This document shows positions 28,516-37,259 of a stretch of 64,000 bases of DNA, one piece after another. Below the pieces are notes generated by a model that saw only the letters and a list, made by a program, of their open reading frames with translations, ran no database searches and had not been told where the DNA came from. Position 1 is the first letter of the stretch. The number at the start of each line of letters is the position of its first letter. Made by a program: the position numbers and the translations under genes. The stretch comes from Solirubrobacter sp963724195. Its GTDB lineage: Bacteria > Actinomycetota > Thermoleophilia > Solirubrobacterales > Solirubrobacteraceae. The stretch is taken from contig CAVRTQ010000031.1 in assembly GCA_963724195.1 (NCBI GenBank), positions 62,001 to 126,000 on the forward strand. Direction: 5' to 3'.

Positions 28516-29883
28516 ATGCCTGAGCAATATGACTGCATCGTCATCGGCTCCGGGCCGGGTGGGTATGTCGCCGCGATCCGTGCCGCCCAGCTCGGGATGA
28601 AGACCGCCGTGGTGGAGAAGGACAAGGTCGGCGGGCGCTGCCTGAACTACGCCTGCATTCCGGCCAAGGCCGTCCTGCGCGTCGCGGACATCCTCTCCGA
28701 GATCGACGAAGCCGACGAGTTCGGCATCGACGTCCCGAGCCGCGAGGTCGACTTCTCCAAGGTCTCCGCGCGCCGTGAGAAGGTCGTCAAGACCCTCACC
28801 GGCGGCGTGGCCGGCCTGATGAAGAAGAACAAGATCGACGTCATCGAGGGCGAGGCATCGCTCTCCGACGGCGGCGTGAAGGTGGGCGACGAGACCTACC
28901 AGGCGTCGAAGGCGATCATCCTCGCCACCGGCTCCGTCCCGAAGCCCGTCCCCGGCACCACGTTCGGTGGCCGCGTGATCGGCACCGAGGAAGCGTGGGC
29001 GCTCGAGGAGCTCCCGAAGAAGATCGCCGTGCTCGGCGCGGGCGCTTCCGGCTCCGAGATCGCCTCCGCCTACGGTCGCCTCGGCACCGAGGTCCTGCTG
29101 TTCGAGATGCTCGACCGCGTGCTCCCGACCGAGGACGCCGACATCTCCAAGGTCGCCGGCCGCACGCTCGCCAAGCAGAACATCAAGATCAACCTCGGCG
29201 TGCCGGTCGAGAACGTCGAGTCGCACGACGACAAGGTCACGTTCACGTACGGCGACAACTCCGACGAGGTCGAGTACCTGATCATCGCCGCCGGCCGCGG
29301 GCCGGACGTCGAGGCGCTCGGCCTCGACAAGGCGGGCATCAAGCTCACCGACCGTGGCCTGATCGAGGTCGACGGCGCGCTGCGCACGTCGGCCGAGAAG
29401 GTCTACGCCATCGGCGACCTCGTCCCCGGCCCGGCGCTCGCGCACAAGGCGTCCGACGAAGGCGTCATCGCCGTCGAGGACGCGGCCGGCATGAAGACGC
29501 ACCCGATCGAGTACGTCGACATCCCGCGCGCGACGTTCTGCACGCCGAACGTGGCCAGCTTCGGCCTCACCGAGCAGCAGGCCCGCGACGCCGGCATGGA
29601 CGTCGTCGTCGGCAAGCTGCAGTACGGCGCCGTCGGCGCGGGCACGGTCTACGGCGACCGCGGCGGCGTCATCAAGATCATCGGCGACAAGAAGTACGGC
29701 GAGCTGGTCGGCGGCCACATCGTGGGCGCCAAGGCCACCGAGCTGATCCAGGAGCTGGTCAACGCCAAGGCGCTCGAAGGCGGGTACGCCGAGGTGGCGC
29801 GCATCGTCCACGGCCATCCGACCCTGTCGGAGGGCGTGATGGAGGCCGCGCGTGCCGCAGACGGCTGGCTCATCCACGGATAG
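28516..29883 (+). CDS. lpdA: Dihydrolipoyl dehydrogenase (E3)
   Basis: 455 aa from ATG 28516. Flavoprotein that reoxidises dihydrolipoamide in 2-oxoacid dehydrogenase and glycine-cleavage complexes. FAD motif CIVIGSGPGGYVAAIRAAQL, redox pair GGRCLNYACIPAKAVL (C-x4-C), NAD motif IAVLGAGASGSEIASAYGRL, VYAIGDLVPGPALAHKASDE, and the C-terminal active-site IVHGHPTLSEGVMEAA (His-Glu dyad). Length is normal and frame intact. The E1 and E2 genes of two complexes follow within 15 kb, and this is the only E3 seen here. Confidence 0.96.
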   Translation: MPEQYDCIVIGSGPGGYVAAIRAAQLGMKTAVVEKDKVGGRCLNYACIPAKAVLRVADILSEIDEADEFGIDVPSREVDFSKVSARREKVVKTLTGGVAGLMKKNKIDVIEGEASLSDGGVKVGDETYQASKAIILATGSVPKPVPGTTFGGRVIGTEEAWALEELPKKIAVLGAGASGSEIASAYGRLGTEVLLFEMLDRVLPTEDADISKVAGRTLAKQNIKINLGVPVENVESHDDKVTFTYGDNSDEVEYLIIAAGRGPDVEALGLDKAGIKLTDRGLIEVDGALRTSAEKVYAIGDLVPGPALAHKASDEGVIAVEDAAGMKTHPIEYVDIPRATFCTPNVASFGLTEQQARDAGMDVVVGKLQYGAVGAGTVYGDRGGVIKIIGDKKYGELVGGHIVGAKATELIQELVNAKALEGGYAEVARIVHGHPTLSEGVMEAARAADGWLIHG

Positions 29884-29885
29884 CC

Positions 29886-30425
29886 AGCGGCAGCACCGCG
29901 TTCTATTACGACCTCGCCTCCCCCGAGAGCTACCTCGTCGCCGAACGAGCGCTCCACGCGGTGGGCGAGGTCCCGGAGTGGATCCCGGTGAGCTTCGGCG
30001 CGCCGGCGTTCCGCTGCGCGGAGGAGGTCGCGTCCTACCAGGAGGACGTGGCGCGCCGGGCCGCTGCGCTCGGCGTGATGCCGATCCGCTGGCCGGAGCC
30101 GTTCCCGGTCGCCGACATGACGTGGGCGACGCTCGCCGCCACGTACGCGAAGTGGATCGGCCGCGGCGTGGCCTTCTCGCTCGCGGCGCTGCGCCAGGCG
30201 TTCGCGGCCGGGCGTGACCTGAGCCAGCCGGACAACGTGCTGCTCGCGGCCGCCGCGTGCGAGATGCACCCGCACGCCGTGATCAAGGGCGTCGAGCTGG
30301 GCACGACCAAGCGGGCGCTGGAGGACGCACACGCGCGCGCGGCGGCCGACGGCGTCACCACCGTGCCCGCCATCTGGGTCGACGGCGAGGTGCTCGCCGG
30401 CGAGCGCGCGATCCCGGTCGCGTGA
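29886..30425 (+). CDS. DsbA-family / 2-hydroxychromene-2-carboxylate isomerase-like protein (5' end uncertain)
   Basis: About 180 aa. FYYDLASPESYLVAERAL is the first strand-helix of the DsbA/HCCA isomerase fold (Ser-Pro instead of a CxxC), VPEWIPVSFGAPAF and GVMPIRWPEPFP follow, and TTVPAIWVDGEVLAGE carries the conserved cis-Pro loop. No ATG, GTG or TTG lies in this frame just upstream; GTG 29852 is in a different frame and would fit if one base is miscalled near 29890. Probably a glutathione- or mycothiol-linked isomerase. The stop overlaps the next start (TGATG). Confidence 0.72.
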   Translation, partial: SGSTAFYYDLASPESYLVAERALHAVGEVPEWIPVSFGAPAFRCAEEVASYQEDVARRAAALGVMPIRWPEPFPVADMTWATLAATYAKWIGRGVAFSLAALRQAFAAGRDLSQPDNVLLAAAACEMHPHAVIKGVELGTTKRALEDAHARAAADGVTTVPAIWVDGEVLAGERAIPVA

Positions 30426-30658
30426 TGCGGGCCAACCGCGCCTACGAGCTGCTCGTCCACCGCCAGGGACGCTTCTTCCGGCCGTCGGACAAGCTCGAGC
30501 AGGTCGAGGTGGTCGAGATCGACACCGGCGAGACGATCCTGTTCTGGGACACCCGCCCGCGCGACACGGGCAAGCTGGCCCGCGCGCTCCGCGCCGACCT
30601 CGCCCGGATGGAAGCGGACGAGTTCGTCGAGCACTGGCGCCGCTACGAGCTCAGCTAG
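30425..30658 (+). CDS. Small conserved protein of unknown function
   Basis: 77 aa from ATG 30425, translationally coupled to the preceding gene. RANRAYELLVHRQGRFFRPS, then VEVVEIDTGETILFWDTRPR and two short helices (LARALRADLARMEADEFVEH). Acidic/basic, no membrane segment. No domain recognised. The strong beta-beta-alpha-alpha pattern and coupling argue for a real gene. Confidence 0.7.
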   Translation: MRANRAYELLVHRQGRFFRPSDKLEQVEVVEIDTGETILFWDTRPRDTGKLARALRADLARMEADEFVEHWRRYELS

Positions 30659-31034
30659 CGACCCGGGCCAGGTTGTTCAGCATGACCTGGATCACCGGAC
30701 CGTAGGTGGCCGCCAGCGCCGGTTCGAGCGGGCCGGGGGCGCTGAGGTCGATCGCCACGACGCAGCCGGTCCCGCGCGGCTCGACGCGGTGGACCATCTC
30801 CGCCGGGCCGACGCGCCACGTCCAGGAGCGCTCGGACTTGGCCGTGATCTTCGCCGGCACCGGGATCACGCCCAGCAGGCGGGCCGCGCCGCGCGAGCCC
30901 GCCCGCACCTCCGGCGCCCCGAGCCCCCAGGCGCCGCGGACGTGCGGCGCCCAGCTCGACCAGGCGCCGGGCCGCGCCATCAGGGCCCAGGCGATCGCCG
31001 CCGGCGCGTCGGAGTCCGCGGTCCAGGTGCGCAT
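30651..31034 (-). CDS. SRPBCC (polyketide cyclase/START-like) protein
   Basis: 127 aa from ATG 31034. The helix-grip pattern is visible: MRTWTADSDAPAAIAWALMA, WSSWAPHVRGAWGLG, then ITAKSERSWTWRVGPAEMVH and GCVVAIDLSAPGPLEPALA, with a C-terminal helix (IQVMLNNLARVAS). Members bind hydrophobic ligands or act as cyclases; ligand unknown. Its 3' end overlaps the convergent small gene by 8 bp; the alcohol dehydrogenase gene ends 10 bp upstream on the same strand, so both may be co-transcribed. Confidence 0.78.
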   Translation of the reverse strand: MRTWTADSDAPAAIAWALMARPGAWSSWAPHVRGAWGLGAPEVRAGSRGAARLLGVIPVPAKITAKSERSWTWRVGPAEMVHRVEPRGTGCVVAIDLSAPGPLEPALAATYGPVIQVMLNNLARVAS

Positions 31035-31043
31035 CGCCGGGAG

Positions 31044-32087
31044 CTACCCGTGCAGCACCACCTTCAGCGCGTCATGTTCGCCCGCCGCGGCGAACACGTC
31101 GTAGGCCTGCTCGATCTCGCCGAGCGCGAAGTGGTGGGTGCCGAGCTTCTCGGCCTCCATCTTCCCGTCGCGGGCGAGCTTGAGCAGCGTGGGGATGGTC
31201 GAGCCGCTCACGAGGCCGGTGGTGATCGTGATGTTCTTGATCCACAGGTCCTCGAGGTGCAGCGTCGTCGGCGCGCCGTGCACGCCGATGTTCGCCACCG
31301 TGCCGCCCGCGCGCACGATCCGCGTGCACAGGTCGAACGTCCCCGGGATGCCGACCGCCTCCATCGCCACGTCGACGCCCGCGCCGCCGGTGATCTCGAG
31401 GATCTGGCGCTCGGCGTCGTCGCCACCCACCACGGTGTGCGTGGCCCCGAAGTTCCTGGCGTGCTTGAGCCGCGACTCCGCCATGTCGACCGCGATGATC
31501 CGCCCCGCGCCGGCGATCGCGCCCGTCATCATCGCCGCCAGGCCGACCGGCCCGGCACCGACCACCGCGATCGTGTCGCCCGGCTGCACGCGCCCGTTCT
31601 GGACGCCGATCTCGTAGCCCGTCGGCAGGATGTCGGCGAGGAACAGCACCTGCTCGTCTGAGACACCCTCCGGCACGTGGTGCACGGACGTCTCGGCGTA
31701 CGGCACGCGCGCGAACTCCGCCTGCACGCCGTCGATCAGGTGGCCGAAGATCCAGCCGATCCCGCCCACGGCCTCGCAGTGCGCCGCCATCCCCGCCTTG
31801 CACGGTGCGCAGCGCCCGCAGGAGGTGATCGCGGGCACGAGCACCCGGTCGCCCTCCTTCAACGACGACACGGCCGCGCCGGTCTCCACGACGGTCCCGA
31901 CCGCCTCGTGGCCGAGGATCCGGCCCTCCGTCACCGCGGGCACGTCGCCCTTGAGGATGTGCAGGTCGGTGCCGCAGATCGTCGTCGTGTCGACCTTGAC
32001 GATCACGTCCGTCGGGTCCTGGATGCCCGGATCGTCGGCGGTGTCCCACGAGCGTTGCCCCGGGCCGCCGAATACCAGCGCCTTCAT
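31044..32087 (-). CDS. Zinc-dependent alcohol dehydrogenase, MDR family
   Basis: 347 aa from ATG 32087 with a GGGGGAG ribosome site. Catalytic zinc ligands in TTTICGTDLHILKGD and RILGHEAVGTVVE; structural zinc cysteines in SCGRCAPCKAGMAAHC; NAD-binding IAVVGAGPVGLAAMM and a DMAESRLKHARNFGAT segment, where the Asp favours NAD. The ordering GHLIDGVQAEFARVPYA is typical of threonine dehydrogenase/secondary alcohol dehydrogenase subfamilies. Likely oxidises a secondary alcohol. Divergent from the pyruvate/acetoin dehydrogenase E1 gene, 76 bp apart. Confidence 0.93.
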   Translation of the reverse strand: MKALVFGGPGQRSWDTADDPGIQDPTDVIVKVDTTTICGTDLHILKGDVPAVTEGRILGHEAVGTVVETGAAVSSLKEGDRVLVPAITSCGRCAPCKAGMAAHCEAVGGIGWIFGHLIDGVQAEFARVPYAETSVHHVPEGVSDEQVLFLADILPTGYEIGVQNGRVQPGDTIAVVGAGPVGLAAMMTGAIAGAGRIIAVDMAESRLKHARNFGATHTVVGGDDAERQILEITGGAGVDVAMEAVGIPGTFDLCTRIVRAGGTVANIGVHGAPTTLHLEDLWIKNITITTGLVSGSTIPTLLKLARDGKMEAEKLGTHHFALGEIEQAYDVFAAAGEHDALKVVLHG

Positions 32088-32163
32088 CGTCTCCCCCTTC
32101 AGTGGACGTCCGGCATGTCAACACCGCCGCGTTACCGCGCCGCTGCACGGGTAGGGGACCCGC

Positions 32164-33129
32164 ATGGCGGAAGGGCTCGACGAAGCACGCGAATGGCTGA
32201 AGACGATGGTGTTGATCCGGCGCTTCGAGGAACGCGCGGGCCAGATGTACGCGAAGAACAAGGTCGGCGGCTTCCTGCACCTGGCGATCGGTGAGGAGGC
32301 GACGATCGTCGGCGCCGTGCGGGCGATGCGCGACGAGGACTACCTGATCAGCACGTACCGCTCGCACGGGCACGCGCTCGCCCGCGGGACCGATCCGAAG
32401 CTCGTGATGGCCGAGCTGTTCGGCAAGGCCACCGGTGTGTCCGGGGGCCGGGGCGGTTCCATGCACATGTTCGACGCCGAGAAGCGCTTCATGGGCGGCT
32501 ACGGGATCGTCGGCGGCAACCTCCCGCTCGCGGCGGGCATCGCGCTCAGCTCCGACTACCGCGAGACCGAAGAGGTCACGGTGTGCGTGTTCGGCGACGG
32601 CGCGGCCAACCAGGGCACGTTCGGCGAGACGCTCAACATCGCCGCGCTGTGGAACCTGCCGGTGGTGTTCATGGTCACCAACAACCGGTTCGGCATGGGG
32701 ACCGCGCTCGAGCGCCACGCCGCGCAGCCCGACCTGCACAAGCGCGGCGAGGGCTACGGCGTGCCCGGGCTGCGCTGCGACGGGATGGACGTCGGCGACA
32801 CCTACGAGGTCCTGAGCGAGGCGATCGAGAAGGTGCGCGCCGACCGCACGCCGATCCTCGTCGAGGCCATGACCTACCGCTTCGCCGGCCATTCGATGGC
32901 CGATCCCGAGGAGTACCGGGAGAAGGACGACGTCAAGGAGTGGCGGGAAAAGCACGACCCGATCGAGACCTTCGCGGCCAAGCTCGACGACGTCGATCTC
33001 GAAGCGCTGGACGAGGAAGCCACGCAGACGATCGACGCGGCCGTCGAGTTCGCGGAGGAGTCCGACTTCCCGTCCGCGGAGTCGATCTACGACCACGTGT
33101 ACGTGACCGGAGACCAGGTCCGTGGCTGA
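32164..33129 (+). CDS. 2-oxoacid (pyruvate/acetoin-type) dehydrogenase E1 alpha subunit, complex 1
   Basis: 321 aa from ATG 32164. TPP-dependent E1 alpha: MVLIRRFEERAGQMYAKNKV, LHLAIGEEATIVGAV, GRGGSMHMFDAEKRFMGGYG, TPP/Mg motif VFGDGAANQGTFGETLNIAA followed by VTNNRFGMGTALERH, and the phosphorylation-loop region YRFAGHSMADPEEYR. AcoA/PdhA-like; the substrate cannot be assigned by sequence alone. Overlaps its beta-subunit gene by 8 bp, ensuring coupled synthesis. Confidence 0.93.
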   Translation: MAEGLDEAREWLKTMVLIRRFEERAGQMYAKNKVGGFLHLAIGEEATIVGAVRAMRDEDYLISTYRSHGHALARGTDPKLVMAELFGKATGVSGGRGGSMHMFDAEKRFMGGYGIVGGNLPLAAGIALSSDYRETEEVTVCVFGDGAANQGTFGETLNIAALWNLPVVFMVTNNRFGMGTALERHAAQPDLHKRGEGYGVPGLRCDGMDVGDTYEVLSEAIEKVRADRTPILVEAMTYRFAGHSMADPEEYREKDDVKEWREKHDPIETFAAKLDDVDLEALDEEATQTIDAAVEFAEESDFPSAESIYDHVYVTGDQVRG

Positions 33130-34099
33130 GCTGCGCTACCGCGAGGCGCTCAACCAGGCGCTGCACGAGGAGATGACGCGCGACGAGCGCGTGTTCATCA
33201 TCGGCGAGGACATCGGCGTCTTCCAGGGCGCGTTCAAGGTCACGCAGGGCCTGCTGGAGGAGTTCGGGGACAAGCGCGTGCGGGACACGCCGATCTCCGA
33301 GAACACGATCGTGGGCGTCGGCGTGGGCGCCGCGATGACGGGGCTGCGGCCGGTCGTCGAGCTGATGACGGTCAACTTCAGCCTGCTCGCGATGGACCAG
33401 ATCGTCAACCACATGGCCGCGATCCCGTACATGTTCAACGGCCAGGTGACGGTGCCGATGGTGGTCCGGATGCCGCAGGGCGCCGGGCACCAGCTCGGGC
33501 CGACGCACAGCCACTGCCTCGAGGCCATCTATCTGCACGTGCCGGGCATGCTGCTCGCCGTGCCCTCCACGCCCGCGGACGCCAAGGGCCTGCTGAAGGC
33601 GGCGATCCGCGACGACAACCCGGTCGTGTTCATCGAGCACGAGTCGCTCTACGGCGCCAAGGGCGAGGTGCCCGAGGGCGAGGACGAGCTCGTCGAGTTC
33701 GGCACGGCCGCGATCCGGCGCGAGGGCACCGACGTGACGATCGTCGGCATCTCGCGGATGGCCATCACGGCGCAGAAGGCGGCGAAGGAGCTCTCGGAGG
33801 AGCACGACGTCTCCGCCGAGGTGATCGACCCGCGCACGCTGCGCCCGCTGGACCTGGACACGATCCTGGAGTCGGTCCGCAAGACGAACCGCTGCGTGAT
33901 CGTGGAGGAGGGCTGGCCGCACGGCGGCGTCGGCGCCAACCTCGCGGCGCTCATCCAGGAGCACGCGTTCGACCATCTGGACGCCCCGATCCTGCGCGTG
34001 ACGGGCCTGGATCTGCCGATGCCGTACTCCAAGCCGCTCGAGCAGATCGCGTTCCCGCACGAGCCGCAGATCGTCAAGACCGTGCTGTCGCTCTTCTAA
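33122..34099 (+). CDS. 2-oxoacid dehydrogenase E1 beta subunit, complex 1
   Basis: 325 aa from GTG 33122. ELRYREALNQALHEEMTRDE, FIIGEDIGVFQGAFKVTQGL, RVRDTPISENTIVGVGVGAA, GAGHQLGPTHSHCLEA, and the C-terminal transketolase domain (VIDPRTLRPLDLDTILESVR, GWPHGGVGANLAALIQE). Partners with the preceding alpha subunit in an alpha2-beta2 E1. The E2 for this complex is probably the gene at 38898, separated by four unrelated genes. Confidence 0.93.
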   Translation: MAELRYREALNQALHEEMTRDERVFIIGEDIGVFQGAFKVTQGLLEEFGDKRVRDTPISENTIVGVGVGAAMTGLRPVVELMTVNFSLLAMDQIVNHMAAIPYMFNGQVTVPMVVRMPQGAGHQLGPTHSHCLEAIYLHVPGMLLAVPSTPADAKGLLKAAIRDDNPVVFIEHESLYGAKGEVPEGEDELVEFGTAAIRREGTDVTIVGISRMAITAQKAAKELSEEHDVSAEVIDPRTLRPLDLDTILESVRKTNRCVIVEEGWPHGGVGANLAALIQEHAFDHLDAPILRVTGLDLPMPYSKPLEQIAFPHEPQIVKTVLSLF

Positions 34100-34185
34100 G
34101 CGCAACCGCGGTGCCGGAAGTCTTATAACCGCGCGGCGGGGGTCCCGCGTAGAGGACGGCGACCCCAACCTCAGGAGTGCCCCAC

Positions 34186-35631
34186 ATGAGGACAGCCCTG
34201 CTGGGGGCGGCGACCGTCGCCGCCCTCGCGGCCGGCACGCTGGCGACCACCAGCGTGCTCGGCTCCTCGCATCGCGAGGCCCCGCGCATCATGCTCGACC
34301 CGAGCGCTGACAACACGGACCTGTACGCCTTCACCGCGCCCGACGCGCCCGGCAAGCTGACCGTGATCTCCAACTGGGTTCCGCTGCAGAACCCGGCGGG
34401 CGGGCCGTACTTCGGCAAGCTCGATCCCGAAGCGCACTACTACGTCAAGATCGACAACACGGGCGACGGCGTCGAGGACGTCGCCTACCGCTGGGAGTTC
34501 AAGAACGAGTTCCGGATCCCGGGCTCGTTCCTGTACGCGGTCCCGCCGGTCAACAACATCAGCGACAAGAACCTCAACTTCGTCCAGACCTACAGCCTCT
34601 ACCGCGAGCGGCTGCGCAACGGCAAGGTCGTGGACGAGGACCGGGTCGCGCACAACGTGCCGGTCGCGCCGGACAACGTCGGGCCGAAGACGACGCCCGA
34701 CTACGCGCGGCTGTCCGGCCAGGCCGTGCGCGGGTTGCCCGGCGGCGGGAAGACGTTCGTCGGCCCGGCCGACGACGCGTTCTTCGTCGACCTCGGCTCG
34801 ATCTTCGACGGCATCAACATCGACAAGCCGGGCCGCCCCGCGATCGGGCTCGGCAACCAGGGCGGCGGCAACGACGACGTCTCCGGCTTCAACGTCCATT
34901 CGTTCGCGCTGCAGATCCCGCAGTCCGAAGTCACGCGCGACCGGCGGATGGTGTCCGGTCCGACCGCCGCCAACGCGGTGGTCGGCATCTGGACGACCAC
35001 CGAGCGCAAGGCCGTCAAGGTCAAGCGCGGGAAGGCCAAGGAGCACTGGGTGCAGGTCAGCCGCCTCGGCAACCCGCTCATCAACGAGGTCATCGTGCCG
35101 ATCGGGGCGAAGGATCTCTACAACGCGACGTCGCCCAAGGACGACCTGAAGAACTTCGGCGCGGGCGCGCTCGCTCCGGAGCCGGCGCGGATCCTCAACG
35201 CCCTCTTCAACCTGGGCATCAAGGAGACGGGTCGCACGGACATCGTGCAGGCGCTGCTGACCGGCGTGCCCGGCCTCACGCAGATCGCGAAGGACGCGGT
35301 CCCGGCCGACACGCTGAAGTTCAACCTCGGCGTGCCGCCGGCCGCCAACCCGAACCGCTTCGGCGTGCTCGCCAATGACATCGCCGGGTTCCCGAACGGC
35401 CGCCGGCTGGCCGACGATGTCGTCGACATCGAGTTGCGCGTGATCGCCGGCGCGCTGCTCAAGCCCGAGCAGGGCGGCAAGCAGATCCCGCTCGGTGACG
35501 GCGTCGACGTCAACGAGAAGCCGTTCCGCACGACGTTCCCGTACGTCGCGCTGCCCGACAGCGGGTTCGCGGCGAAGTTCGGGCGCATCGAGCCCGCCCA
35601 CGCCCCCGTCCCGCAGCCGCCGGTCGGCTGA
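34186..35631 (+). CDS. Secreted DUF4331 protein
   Basis: 481 aa from ATG 34186; AGGAG eight bases upstream decides this start over GTG 34177. Signal peptide MRTALLGAATVAALAAGTLA then SSHREAPRIMLDPSADNTDL, the defining N-terminal motif of DUF4331, and YYVKIDNTGDGVEDVAYRWE. The C-terminal half contains a long beta-rich segment with NPLINEVIVPIGAKDLYNAT. Function of the family is unknown; the protein is exported. A TTATAA box at 34123 may be its -10 element. It is coupled to the TPR gene (TGATG). Confidence 0.88.
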   Translation: MRTALLGAATVAALAAGTLATTSVLGSSHREAPRIMLDPSADNTDLYAFTAPDAPGKLTVISNWVPLQNPAGGPYFGKLDPEAHYYVKIDNTGDGVEDVAYRWEFKNEFRIPGSFLYAVPPVNNISDKNLNFVQTYSLYRERLRNGKVVDEDRVAHNVPVAPDNVGPKTTPDYARLSGQAVRGLPGGGKTFVGPADDAFFVDLGSIFDGINIDKPGRPAIGLGNQGGGNDDVSGFNVHSFALQIPQSEVTRDRRMVSGPTAANAVVGIWTTTERKAVKVKRGKAKEHWVQVSRLGNPLINEVIVPIGAKDLYNATSPKDDLKNFGAGALAPEPARILNALFNLGIKETGRTDIVQALLTGVPGLTQIAKDAVPADTLKFNLGVPPAANPNRFGVLANDIAGFPNGRRLADDVVDIELRVIAGALLKPEQGGKQIPLGDGVDVNEKPFRTTFPYVALPDSGFAAKFGRIEPAHAPVPQPPVG

Positions 35632-36817
35632 TGCGGCGCGCGCTCGTTGTGGTGGCGGCCTTCGCGGTCGCGGTGGCGGTGTTCGCCCGGGGCTCTGATC
35701 CGGCGGTGCCGGTCGAGCGGCCCGTGCTCACCGGCACGACCACCGACATCCCCGGACTGCAGCGCGCAGTCCGGGGCGGCCGCAGCGACCTCCGGCCCGC
35801 GCTGGCGGAGGCCTACCTGCAACGAGCGCGCGAGACGGCTGACCCGTCGTACTACGCGAAGGCCGAAACGGTTCTCGGCACGCCGAGGACCGAGGAGGCC
35901 TTCGCGACGGCGGGGGAGCTCGCGCTCGCCCGCCACGACTTCACGCGCGCCCTGACGTGGGGCGCGCGAGCGGGGACGATCGGCGCGCCGATCCGCGTCG
36001 ACGCGCTCGTGGAGCTCGGCCGGCTGGATGAGGCCGAGCGCGAGCTGCAGGCGATGATCGACCGCCGCCCGAACCTGGCCGGTTACGCGCGGGTGTCGTA
36101 CGTGCGTGAGCTGCGCGGGGACCTGCCGGGCGCGGTCGAGGCGATGCGCCTGGCGGTGGCCGCGGGCGGCCCGGCGGCGGAGAACGTCGCCTCCGTGAGC
36201 GCGCTGCTCGGCGAGCTGGAGCGGCGCCGTGGCCGGCGCGGGGCGGCGAGACGCGCCTTCGCGCAGGCGCTCGCGCTTGTGCCCGACCACCCCAGTTCAG
36301 AGTTGGGACTCGCACGCCTGGATCACGACACGGAACGCTTGGAGCGGCTCGTCGAGCGGCTTCCCCTCCCCGAGTACGTCATCGCCCTCGGCGAGGCCGC
36401 AGCTGGCGGCCGGAAAACCGGCGCAACGCACCTTCGCGCTCGTGAGCGCACAGCGTCGGCTGCTCGACGCGGCGGGCGTGGACACGGACGTCGAGCTCGC
36501 CGTGTTCGAGGCCGACCACGGCGACCCGGACACGGCGGTCGAGCTGGCCCGCGGCGGCTACGCAAGCCGCCCCGAGCGCACGGGCCGCGGACGCGCTCGG
36601 ATGGGCGCTGACCCGTGCCGGCAAGCCGAAGGAAGGCCTCCGCTACGCCCGCATCGCCCTCCGTGACGGCGCGGTCGATCCGCTCTGGCTCGCCCATGCC
36701 GGACTGGCCGAGGAGGCGGCGGGGAAGGACGGACGTCGGCAACTCGAGCGCGCACTGGAGCACGGCCTCGACGGCTGGCCCTGGCAGGCCCAGCGGGTTC
36801 GTCGTGCGCTGCGGTGA
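35631..36817 (+). CDS. Exported TPR-repeat protein (frame broken)
   Basis: ATG 35631 overlaps the DUF4331 stop. Signal or anchor peptide MRRALVVVAAFAVAVAVFAR, followed by helical TPR-like repeats: DLRPALAEAYLQRARETADP, LARHDFTRALTWGARAGTIG, LVELGRLDEAERELQAMIDR and ELERRRGRRGAARRAFAQAL. Coding continues in new frames after about 36405 (AQLAAGKPAQRTFALVSAQR) and about 36585 (WALTRAGKPKEGLRYARIAL) to TGA 36815-36817, so two single-base errors are inferred. Probably works with the exported DUF4331 protein; role unknown. Confidence 0.72.
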
Positions 36818-36853
36818 TCCAAACCGCCTTCAGCGGCGCTATGGGACGGCAAC

Positions 36854-37246
36854 ATGACCGCCGCCGCCCTGCTCAACACCGTCCGCGCGCACGGCCTGCG
36901 CGTCTCCAGCGCACGCCGCAACGTGCTCGATGCGCTCCTGAACGCGGACCAACCGCTGACCGCCGAGGAGATCGCCGCCGGCGCCGATATCGCCTCGACC
37001 TACCGCAACCTCGACGCCCTCGAGACGATCGGGATCGTGCGCCACGTCCATCTCGGCCACGGGCCCGGCCGCTACGCCCTCGCGATGCGCAGCGGCGCGT
37101 GGGCGACCTGCGAGACCTGCGGCCGCTCGACGGCCCTCGAACCGGACGCGCTGGGCCGGATCCGAACGGCCGTGAAGGAGGCGTCGGGGTTCGACGCGAG
37201 CTTCGGTCACTTCCCGATCGTCGGCCGTTGCCCTGAGTGCATCTAA
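36854..37246 (+). CDS. Fur-family metal-dependent transcriptional regulator
   Basis: 130 aa from ATG 36854. Winged helix: AHGLRVSSARRNVLDALLNA, PLTAEEIAAGADIASTYRNL, DALETIGIVRHVHLGHGPG. The structural zinc site is ATCETCGRS and VGRCPEC (two C-x2-C pairs). Members sense Fe, Zn, Mn or peroxide; the sensory His set is incomplete to my eye (HVHLGH and GHFP), so the metal is unassigned. No Fur/Zur-type palindrome is evident upstream. The next gene, a sensor kinase, begins 13 bp downstream. Confidence 0.9.
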   Translation: MTAAALLNTVRAHGLRVSSARRNVLDALLNADQPLTAEEIAAGADIASTYRNLDALETIGIVRHVHLGHGPGRYALAMRSGAWATCETCGRSTALEPDALGRIRTAVKEASGFDASFGHFPIVGRCPECI

Positions 37247-37259
37247 TCTTTGGGGCGCG

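Noticed and set aside
28486..29877. 463-codon minus-strand open frame over lpdA
   Set aside because: Complement of a highly conserved dehydrogenase gene; no motifs of its own.
34103..34135. Promoter with TTATAA upstream of the DUF4331 gene
   Set aside because: The -10-like box is plausible but no convincing -35 element at 16-19 bp is present, so it is mentioned only in the gene entry.
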